Assembly: GCF_900101345.1 (NCBI RefSeq)
Contig: NZ_FMUX01000004.1
Span: 294,463-358,462 of the forward strand
Source: Desulfoluna spongiiphila
GTDB lineage: Bacteria; Desulfobacterota; Desulfobacteria; Desulfobacterales; Desulfolunaceae
Direction: 5' to 3'
Length of the DNA: 64,000 bases
Position numbers and translations under genes: made by a program. The notes beneath the pieces are model-generated. The model ran no database searches and was not told the DNA's origin. It saw only the letters and a list, made by a program, of their open reading frames with translations. This document shows, piece after piece, positions 45,191-51,686 of the stretch (the first letter of the stretch is position 1; each line of letters begins with the position of its first letter).

Positions 45191-45412
45191 TTAATTGCCA
45201 TTGGACATACGATCTATGGCAACAGTGGTTGCCGTCTGAAAGGTGACCCTGGCCTGCTGCTGCGCATTCACCGCAGTGGCTGCGGCCATGGCAACCGTGA
45301 TGCCAACGGTCTGATACAAGTTTCCCAGGGCCCTGGTCGGCGCCTACAACAAACCATTCACATGGGTAACCGCATCTGCAACGGCAGCACTCACATCTGC
45401 CGACTGCGCCAC
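45191..45412 (-). pseudogene. RebB-family paralogue interrupted by TAG
   Basis: Reading from a GTG at 45412 (AAAGGAG upstream), the frame is RebB-like: VAQSADVSAAVADAVTHVNG, then LL, then a TAG codon (45344-45346), then GNLYQTVGITVAMAAATAVN, AQQQARVTFQTATTVAIDR and a normal TAA at 45191. The rest of the frame is open, so it is either a nonsense-decayed copy or an amber codon read as an amino acid. Decay is the simpler reading, since it is also the most diverged copy in the LGNLYQTVG region. Confidence 0.85.
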
Positions 45413-45527
45413 GTGTTGCTCCTTTGAGTGTGACCGACTCGTCAAAAGGTCAGGGAGAGCTGCGCCGTTAGATACCATGCTGCTGTGTGGCGTTCTCTTC
45501 GTTTCCCTTCGACGAACCCATCACCCG

Positions 45528-45755
45528 TTATTCACCGTTCAGCATCTTGCTCAACCCGATGGTTGTTGCCGTCTGGTACGTAACGTTGGCCTGCTGCTGG
45601 GCGTACACCGAGTTTGCTGCGGACATGGCGACGGAGTTCCCGATGGTCTGGTACAGGCTCCCCAGGGCCATGGCCGGGGACTCGCCCAACACGCTGACAT
45701 TGCTCTGAGTCACCGCATCAGTCACCGCAGGCGTCAACTCTGGTAATTGAGGCAT
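45528..45755 (-). CDS. rebB: RebB-family R-body protein, short form
   Basis: 75 residues with GGAGA upstream. It begins MPQLPELTPAVTDAVTQSNV, differs from the others in VLGESPAMALGSLYQTI and AMSAANSVYAQQQANVTY, and ends GLSKMLNGE. A separate lineage of the same amplified family, 116 bp above the broken copy. Confidence 0.85.
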   Translation of the reverse strand: MPQLPELTPAVTDAVTQSNVSVLGESPAMALGSLYQTIGNSVAMSAANSVYAQQQANVTYQTATTIGLSKMLNGE

Positions 45756-45929
45756 TTCTCATCTCCTTTCGTCTATGGGGTTAACGGATCGTTTTACACC
45801 CACCACACACGGGCCGACAAAAAAACCGTGACAGGATCCATGCTGCCCTTAGAGAACATCCGATCAACCCGTCCTTTCCGGACAACGGCCACCAACGGGT
45901 TGATCCCGGACCCTTCACCGCGTGCACCA

Positions 45930-46154
45930 TCAATCTTCCATCAGTTTTTTCACAGCAAGGGTGGTGGCTGCCTGGAAAGTGACGTTTGCCTGCTGCTGTG
46001 CATACACCGCGTTTGCAGCAGCCATCGCCACTGAGTTACCGATGGTCTGATACAGACTGCCGAGGGCCATGGCTGGGGATTCACCCAACACACTCAAGTT
46101 TGATTCGGTGACCGCATCTGTGATCGCTGGGCTGACTTCCTGAAGTTGAGTCAT
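45930..46154 (-). CDS. rebB: RebB-family R-body protein, short form
   Basis: 74 residues; AAAAGGAG precedes the start. MTQLQEVSPAITDAVTESNL, VLGESPAMALGSLYQTI, and AMAAANAVYAQQQANVTFQ are the family core, ending AVKKLMED. Charged C-termini vary across the copies and may tune ribbon assembly or disassembly. Confidence 0.85.
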   Translation of the reverse strand: MTQLQEVSPAITDAVTESNLSVLGESPAMALGSLYQTIGNSVAMAAANAVYAQQQANVTFQAATTLAVKKLMED

Positions 46155-46217
46155 TTTCTACTCCTTTTTAGGTTAGTGAGTCATCGGGTAAACGCCATAC
46201 GCTCCGGCCTCAACACA

Positions 46218-46682
46218 TCACGACTCAGGAGCCGGTTCCTCGGAAGGAGCCGCAGGGTCCGGGGCCGGATTCGCCTGAAATTCAGGGTGCATCTTCTTCA
46301 GCATCTCGTTGCTTTTCTTGGTTAAGGCTTCGAGCTGCTTTGTCGCGCTCTTCAACATGGCATCCGCATGTTTGAACTGCTCATTGACCTGTTCCGATGT
46401 CTGGGACGACATCTTCATGAAGGCATTAACCTGACTCGCCTCCGGATCGCCGGCCGACGGACCGTCTTCCCCTTCGGGGGCCTCCCCGTCGGACTGGGTA
46501 AAAATCACGTTGTTGATCTTGATCAGTTTTTCGATCTCTTCGGCTTTATCCTCAAGGAACTGGTTGTTCATCTTCACCATGTCGCTCAGAGACGACGTGT
46601 AGTTCTTCAAAAATGAGCTGTAATTTTTTTTAAAGGAGCCAAAATCCTGGTGTGTAAACTTGAATACATTCTCATCTGCCAT
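46218..46682 (-). CDS. Coiled-coil accessory protein of the reb cluster
   Basis: 154 residues; no RebB core. It begins MADENVFKFTHQDFGSFKKN, and is predicted helical with heptad-like stretches about 20-60 (KNYTSSLSDMVKMNNQFLED) and 85-135 (MKMSSQTSEQVNEQFKHADA, MLKSATKQLEALTKKSNEML). Between them is an acidic Gly/Pro linker and at the end a Pro/Ala/Glu tail. It lies between two long-form genes and short-form genes, in the position where RebC/RebD-like accessory proteins might be expected; the link is positional. Confidence 0.65.
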   Translation of the reverse strand: MADENVFKFTHQDFGSFKKNYSSFLKNYTSSLSDMVKMNNQFLEDKAEEIEKLIKINNVIFTQSDGEAPEGEDGPSAGDPEASQVNAFMKMSSQTSEQVNEQFKHADAMLKSATKQLEALTKKSNEMLKKMHPEFQANPAPDPAAPSEEPAPES

Positions 46683-46706
46683 GTCCCCGCACCCCCTGAC
46701 CCTTGA

Positions 46707-47060
46707 TTAAAAAATTTTCTTGTACGATTCGAGAATCTCAGCCCCTTTTTTCCCGATGGTTTCCCAATACGTCACCGAATCATTCATCACGGCCTGGCAC
46801 TGTTTGATCACGGGAATATACTCAGGGTCCTTTGTCTCCACAAATTTCTGGGTGGCTACCCCCAGGGCTGTGGATTGAACAAGGGCAATGTTCCGCATGG
46901 TGTCCCCGGCATCCTGCACGGCAATGGCAACGGATTGAGAGACCGATTGGACAGATTGCCCTGCCCCGTTTGATAATGGCGATTTGTCAAATGCCCCCCC
47001 CTTGACCGAGGTGGCGATTTCGTTGTTTGCATCGGCAAGACTTTTTATCTTGTTTGACAT
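46707..47060 (-). CDS. RebB-family R-body protein, long form
   Basis: 117 residues. After a polar N-terminus (MSNKIKSLADANNEIATSVK) comes NGAGQSVQSVSQSVAIAVQD then AGDTMRNIALVQSTALGVAT, then a tail GAEILESYKKIF. It is the paralogue of 43542-43901. The two long forms bracket the short-form array. Confidence 0.8.
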   Translation of the reverse strand: MSNKIKSLADANNEIATSVKGGAFDKSPLSNGAGQSVQSVSQSVAIAVQDAGDTMRNIALVQSTALGVATQKFVETKDPEYIPVIKQCQAVMNDSVTYWETIGKKGAEILESYKKIF

Positions 47061-47079
47061 TTTTCATCTTTGCGGTGCG

Positions 47080-47295
47080 TTATGAACGAAGCATTTTGAT
47101 GACATTCTCAACGGTCGCTGTTTGGTGGACAATGCAGGACTGCTGCTGTGAATGCACGGCATTCATAGCCGCCATGGTGGTGTTGAATCCCTGGGTCTGG
47201 TACTGGCTTGCCAGGGACATTGCCGGAGAGGACCCGACAACAAGCGAATTGATCTGTGAAACCGCATCCGTTACAGCCTGGCTGAAATCCGTCAT
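47080..47295 (-). CDS. RebB-family R-body protein, first gene of the array
   Basis: 71 residues; GAGGGAGG precedes the start. It begins MTDFSQAVTDAVSQINSLVV and has SSPAMSLASQYQTQGFNTTM and AAMNAVHSQQQSCIVHQTAT, the RebB pattern with Cys and His replacing some Gln/Ala. It is the most promoter-proximal gene, about 126 bp below the sigma-54 promoter. Confidence 0.8.
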   Translation of the reverse strand: MTDFSQAVTDAVSQINSLVVGSSPAMSLASQYQTQGFNTTMAAMNAVHSQQQSCIVHQTATVENVIKMLRS

Positions 47296-47420
47296 ATGAG
47301 CCTCCCTCTGTGATGAACCGTTCGTGGTCGTTGCCGGGTTGCGGCCAGGAACGCATAGCTCCGCCCCTTGCGTTACAACCCTTTAATTTCAAGGATTAAT
47401 CCATAGATCAGGTATCCATT

Positions 47421-47437
47421 TAGCAACCTTCGTGCCA
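47421..47437 (-). promoter_or_regulatory. Sigma-54 promoter (-24/-12) for the reb array
   Basis: On the minus strand this reads TGGCACGAAGGTTGCTA, an exact match to the TGGCACG-N4-TTGCW consensus with correct GG and GC spacing. It faces the first reb gene (start 47295), and the next gene upstream encodes a sigma-54 activator. No other match this good was noticed near the eCIS genes. Confidence 0.85.
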
Positions 47438-47451
47438 ACACCGTATGATGC

Positions 47452-47479
47452 GATTCGCCGATCCTTTTTCTTGCGAATC
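47452..47479. promoter_or_regulatory. Inverted repeat upstream of the sigma-54 promoter
   Basis: GATTCGC (47452-47458) and GCGAATC (47473-47479) form a perfect 7-bp inverted repeat with a 14-bp spacer. The centre is about 35-40 bp upstream of the -24/-12 element. It may be an activator binding site, though it is closer than typical enhancer sites. Confidence 0.45.
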
Positions 47480-47481
47480 CA

Positions 47482-47540
47482 CAAAAAAATGGCCGGTTGC
47501 GTCCATCGCCACCAAAGGGATTGGACACTTCCGGCCATCG
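47482..47540 (-). terminator. Intrinsic-terminator-like hairpin after the activator gene
   Basis: On the minus strand, ATGGCCGG and CCGGCCAT arms (47531-47538 and 47489-47496), with an inner GTCCA/TGGAC pair, are followed by a T-run (47482-47488). It lies between the activator stop and the reb promoter, separating the two transcription units. Confidence 0.6.
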
Positions 47541-47608
47541 CGGGGTCATCGCAGCTCATCGCGCGAGACACACAACCATTGAAATTAACCGATGATCGCC
47601 ATCAGCGA

Positions 47609-48586
47609 TCACGCACCGTTGCACAGTTTGACTTTTCTCTCGATATATTTACGATGAACGCCCAGAAACCGGGCGGCCTGGCTCTTGTTCCCCTCCGCCC
47701 TCAAAAGCGCACGGCGCACCAGGGCCGTTTCCATGCGTTCAACCTTGTCCTCACAGGCAAGATCAATGACCTGATCGGCCACATTGTCAAAGGTCTCATC
47801 AAGGGGCAATACCTCCTGATGGGCAAAGGTGGCCACGCTTTTTTCCGTAATGGGGTTTTCGTCGGAGAGAAGGGATATCTTTTCGATGGTGTTCTTCAAC
47901 TGGCGTATGTTGCCCGGCCAGTCCAAGGCCATCATCGCCTGCAACGCCCCGTCCGTAAAGTCCACCCGCTGCTCGACACGACGCAGGAAAAACCGTATCA
48001 ATTCAGGAATATCCTGGCGCCGTTCCTGCAGAGACGGAACCTCAAGGTTGAGAACATTCAAGCGATAGTAAAGGTCTTCGCGAAACCTGCGATGCTCAAT
48101 CATCGTTTCAAGATCCGCGTGGGTCGCTGCGATGATGCGCCCCTCAAAAGGGAGGTTCACGGCCCCTCCCAGGGGCCGGTACGACCTGGATTCGATCACG
48201 CGCAGCAATTTCGCCTGCTGGGGAAGCGGAAGCTCCCCGATTTCATCGAGAAACAGCGTTCCCCTGCCGGTGATGGAGAGGTAGCCCTGATGCTTCCCCG
48301 TTGCCCCGGTGAACATGCCCTTTTCATGGCCGAACAACAGGGTCTCCACCAATGTCTCCGGTATGGCGGCGCAGTTGATGTCCACAAAGGGCAGACGTGG
48401 GTCCCCCCGCATGTGGTGAATCACAGACGCGATGACCTCCTTTCCACAGCCCGTCGGCCCGGTGATCAGCACCGGCAGTGAAGAGGGAGCGATTCTGCAG
48501 ACCATATCCATCACGTGCTCCATCTTCGACGAACTGCCGATCACCATGGCATCGCGTACAATCTCCTGATTGACTTTCAAGTCCAT
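47609..48586 (-). CDS. Sigma-54-dependent transcriptional activator (bEBP)
   Basis: 325 residues from the ATG at 48586. Walker A GPTGCGKE (43-50), sigma-54-contact loop GMFTGAT (90-96, Met for Ala in GAFTGA), Walker B GRGTLFLDEIGELPLP, sensor WPGNIRQLKN and a C-terminal Fis-type helix-turn-helix (SQAARFLGVHRKYIERKV) are all present. There is no N-terminal receiver or GAF domain, so it is like PspF: activity must be set by a partner protein or by level. It sits directly upstream of the reb sigma-54 promoter on the same strand and probably controls the R-body genes, and perhaps the eCIS genes below them. Confidence 0.9.
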   Translation of the reverse strand: MDLKVNQEIVRDAMVIGSSSKMEHVMDMVCRIAPSSLPVLITGPTGCGKEVIASVIHHMRGDPRLPFVDINCAAIPETLVETLLFGHEKGMFTGATGKHQGYLSITGRGTLFLDEIGELPLPQQAKLLRVIESRSYRPLGGAVNLPFEGRIIAATHADLETMIEHRRFREDLYYRLNVLNLEVPSLQERRQDIPELIRFFLRRVEQRVDFTDGALQAMMALDWPGNIRQLKNTIEKISLLSDENPITEKSVATFAHQEVLPLDETFDNVADQVIDLACEDKVERMETALVRRALLRAEGNKSQAARFLGVHRKYIERKVKLCNGA

Positions 48587-49021
48587 AACCACAGGCCCTT
48601 TATATAAGCATATCACAACTAGTTTATTATTTTTGCGGCCTCGCAAGACTCGTACAAATGCCTGCAGACATAAGGTATGGCAGGGGTCGTCTTAAAAAAT
48701 CACTGACGGATCCTTCAGGGGGATTACAACTACATTTTCAACACCAACGACACCCGTGACCACACCAATGTCTGAAAATACAGATGAATCAAACCTGCTC
48801 ACTAAGCAAAAAAAAATTTCGTGGATTGATACGTTGCCAACAACTCATCGCAAAAGGCATACAGACGGGTCTAATCAAACGATATAAAGCGAGAAAATCG
48901 CGAAGCATCCCGCACAGCCCGGGGACACTTCGTGCACTTTTGGTATACATATTCCGTGCCACCCTGAAACATCGGTGGCGCCCGGCAGGCCCTGGGGACC
49001 TGCCGACTGCCCCGGCGGGGC
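48587..49021. other. Non-coding gap with a GC-rich repeat
   Basis: No gene is supported. Near 48976-49018 is GGCAGGCCCTGGGGACCTGC followed by CGACTGCCCCGGCGGGGC, a hairpin-forming GC-rich segment related in style to the other intergenic repeats. It could also end the RluA transcript. The rest holds nothing recognised; a promoter for the activator gene presumably lies here. Confidence 0.4.
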
Positions 49022-49912
49022 TTAACGAAACAGCGTAAGATTGACCGTTCTGAGTATGGGATCCGGCAGGGTCTCTTCCGTGGTGAATGAGACCTGTCGA
49101 CGGAGGAAGGGGCAGAGAAAGGAGAGGTTTACGGCGGCAAGACGAAGCCCGAAGCGGTTCTTGTTCCCTTTGCCGTAGCGGGGGTCACCCATGACCGGGT
49201 GGCCGATCATATCGAAATGTCGGCGAATCTGATGCATGCGCCCGGTGTGGAGACGCACCAGGGCAGTGGAGGTGCCGGCATCCGGGTCGACACTCTCCAC
49301 GGCGAATTCGGTTTTTGCCTCTTTTCCCTCAATGGGTTCGGTGATAAAGGGGCTTTCCCCGGCGTCGGAGATGTCCCCGAGGAGCTCGGCACGGTATATC
49401 TTTTGAATCTTTCCCTCGCGAAAAAGGGCCGACAGGGCTGCAGCGCTCTTTTTGCCGTGGGCAAGGATCACCAGCCCGGCGGTTTCCCGGTCGAGGCGAT
49501 GCACAGGGTGGATATGGCGGGCTCCGGCAAAATGGAGCTCAGCCTTGCGCTCAAGGGAAAAGTGATCGCCGTACAGGGATCCCTGGGTCAGGAGCCCGGC
49601 AGGTTTGAACCAGACACTGTAATGCTCCCCGTCCTTCAGGCACCAGGCCTCCGGGGGCGTCGCCGTAAGAAGGGCCTCATCGTAATAGATTTCCAGGGTC
49701 TCGCCGGGCTGAACCGTGCGCTTGGCATGGCGAATCCGACGCCTCTTTTTTCCCTGGCGAAGCCAGACAGCACCCTGTTTCATGGCCAGTTTCACCCGCC
49801 CCCGGGAGAGACCCGTGGCGGCTGCCAGGCAGCTTCCGGCTTCCACCGCACTGCCGGAAACCGTTTCTCGATGCTGCCACTTCTTTCCTCGACTCACGTC
49901 CATACTATCCAT
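49022..49912 (-). CDS. RluA-family 23S rRNA/tRNA pseudouridine synthase
   Basis: 296 residues from the ATG at 49912; an ATG at 49903 (GGGATGG upstream) is an alternative. An S4-like N-terminus (LSRGRVKLAMKQGAVWLRQG) precedes the catalytic domain: HPVHRLDRETAGLVILAHGK carries the catalytic Asp, and HTGRMHQIRRHFDMIGHPVM followed by GDPRYG is the usual second block. Modifies RNA uridines; a housekeeping gene unrelated to the injection system. Confidence 0.9.
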   Translation of the reverse strand: MDSMDVSRGKKWQHRETVSGSAVEAGSCLAAATGLSRGRVKLAMKQGAVWLRQGKKRRRIRHAKRTVQPGETLEIYYDEALLTATPPEAWCLKDGEHYSVWFKPAGLLTQGSLYGDHFSLERKAELHFAGARHIHPVHRLDRETAGLVILAHGKKSAAALSALFREGKIQKIYRAELLGDISDAGESPFITEPIEGKEAKTEFAVESVDPDAGTSTALVRLHTGRMHQIRRHFDMIGHPVMGDPRYGKGNKNRFGLRLAAVNLSFLCPFLRRQVSFTTEETLPDPILRTVNLTLFR

Positions 49913-50044
49913 CCCGCACACTATATCACGCAAAAAACGATAAAATCCCGGCCCCTCACACGTGGCCGACGTCTATACCCTATCACTTGAATCCTGATGA
50001 CCCGTGGCCTACAACCTATGGCCTCTTGCCTATTTGCCTGTCAC

Positions 50045-51655
50045 CTACTTCATCTGCCCCACCCTCTCCAGCACCAGCTCCGGGTCTCTGTGGAAACCGA
50101 CGCGCACCCGGGACAGGCAGATATGCGTATCGTTTTCAGGGCGCCTCATCCCTTTGACCGTGTACACACGAATGGAGCGTCCGTTGCCGTACTGCAACCA
50201 GCCGTCCCGGTACAGGCCGCAGACGCGTTCCACCACCTCGTTGACGACGGAACCGTCGCGAAGGTTGACGGCATCGCCCACGGCGAGGAGGTGATCCCCG
50301 GTATCGGCTTTGCCCCGCCTCACCATGTCGGTGACGGCCGTCACCTCACGGAGCCCGTAATAATCGGCAAGCCGCGTCACCGTCATATCGACGATCCACC
50401 CCGGCTGCAGGGCTTTTCCCACCTTGTAGAGATAGATGGCCCGGCCCCCGGGGGACTTGACCACGGCATTTGAACCCGCCTTGTATAGCACAACCACACC
50501 ACGTAGGCGATAGTTCGCCGGACCCGGCGGCAGATTGTACAGATCGGCAACGGATGCCTCCGGTGGCGCGGCTTGAGGGACCGGCGCCCGGAGGGCCGGC
50601 TCGCCCTTGCGGACGACCTCAAAAGGCCCCGCACGAAACTCCGCACAGACGGGGAGATGATCGGAGTAGCCCCTGCCCAGGTGCCTGCCCCGTCCCCCGT
50701 CCGCTCGCTGCCAGCGAAAAATCTTCCCCTTGCGGAACAGGTGCTCCGGTGCATACCGGTGAAAGGAGCCGTCCACATAGCTGATGCCCTTGCCGTCGTA
50801 AAGGGCGGCCGGAAGAAGGATATGATCGAGGCTCCCCTTCCGGCCGTGAAACCTGTAGCTCCACCGCTTCTCCGGCGGCAGTTCCATCCAGAGATTGTAA
50901 TGAAGGCCCTTGCCCGTTACCACCTTCTCCTCGGTGACCATGGCGTTGTTGTGGATGGTTCCGAGCAGGTGATTGATGCCGGTTTTTCCGCGGGTATCGT
51001 TCAACCGGGGCTCTTCGGAAAACCTCTGCCATTCGTTGTGGTTGGTATTAAAATCTCCGGCGAGGATGTAATCGGTGCCGGAAGGCAAGGTGGCGATATC
51101 AGCGGTCAGGGCCCGGGCGTAAGGCAGGCGCTCACTTTCCGGGCCCTGCTTGGACTTCCAGTGGTTGGCGTACACCACCAGGGGGATGCCCGTGACATTC
51201 AGGGTCACCCGTAAAATGGACCGCATGCCGGGACCGGGAGAGATCTCATGGGTCTGTGAAATGGGAAAACAGGAGAGCACCGCACAGCGTACGGTGGTGG
51301 GATGCGTTGCGACAACCCCGTGGGACATGGGCTGTCCCGCATGTAAAAGGGCCCGTTGAAGGCGTGCCAGGGCCTCGGGGGACTCCACCTCGGAGAGCAC
51401 CGCCACATGGGCCCCTGAGCCGGCCAGAACCGAAGCAATGTTGGCGTACTTCACCCTGGCCGCGGCGTCATTCCAACCGGTGCCTGTGTTGGGAACATAG
51501 TCGGCATATTCGCTGCCGTTTCGGGTCAGGTCAAAAAGATTTTCAACATTGTAGGAGACAAGGCGAAACCCCGGCTCTGCCGAGGCAGGAACACCAAGCA
51601 GAAAAACAAGGAACCCGGCCAGGAGCCGGGCAGTTGTCACAACCTTGCGAACCAT
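50045..51655 (-). CDS. Exported EEP-family endonuclease-like protein
   Basis: 536 residues from the ATG at 51655. A signal peptide (about 1-25, LLAGFLVFLLGVPASA) precedes the EEP fold: VSYNVENLFD, VLSEVESPEAL, VVYANHWKSK, YILAGDFNTNHNEW, GSLDHILLP and GYSDHLPVC give the full catalytic set. A C-terminal region (about 400-530) contains LYKAGSNAVVKSPGGRAIYL, perhaps an OB-like nucleic-acid or substrate-binding extension. Probably an extracellular or periplasmic nuclease for nucleic acid scavenging. Confidence 0.85.
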   Translation of the reverse strand: MVRKVVTTARLLAGFLVFLLGVPASAEPGFRLVSYNVENLFDLTRNGSEYADYVPNTGTGWNDAAARVKYANIASVLAGSGAHVAVLSEVESPEALARLQRALLHAGQPMSHGVVATHPTTVRCAVLSCFPISQTHEISPGPGMRSILRVTLNVTGIPLVVYANHWKSKQGPESERLPYARALTADIATLPSGTDYILAGDFNTNHNEWQRFSEEPRLNDTRGKTGINHLLGTIHNNAMVTEEKVVTGKGLHYNLWMELPPEKRWSYRFHGRKGSLDHILLPAALYDGKGISYVDGSFHRYAPEHLFRKGKIFRWQRADGGRGRHLGRGYSDHLPVCAEFRAGPFEVVRKGEPALRAPVPQAAPPEASVADLYNLPPGPANYRLRGVVVLYKAGSNAVVKSPGGRAIYLYKVGKALQPGWIVDMTVTRLADYYGLREVTAVTDMVRRGKADTGDHLLAVGDAVNLRDGSVVNEVVERVCGLYRDGWLQYGNGRSIRVYTVKGMRRPENDTHICLSRVRVGFHRDPELVLERVGQMK

Positions 51656-51686
51656 GGAACTCCTGAAATAAGTATGTATCGTTGAC

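Noticed and set aside
43542..47295. Tandem repeats in the reb region as a CRISPR or satellite array
   Set aside because: The repetition comes from paralogous coding genes with ribosome sites, not short direct repeats with spacers.
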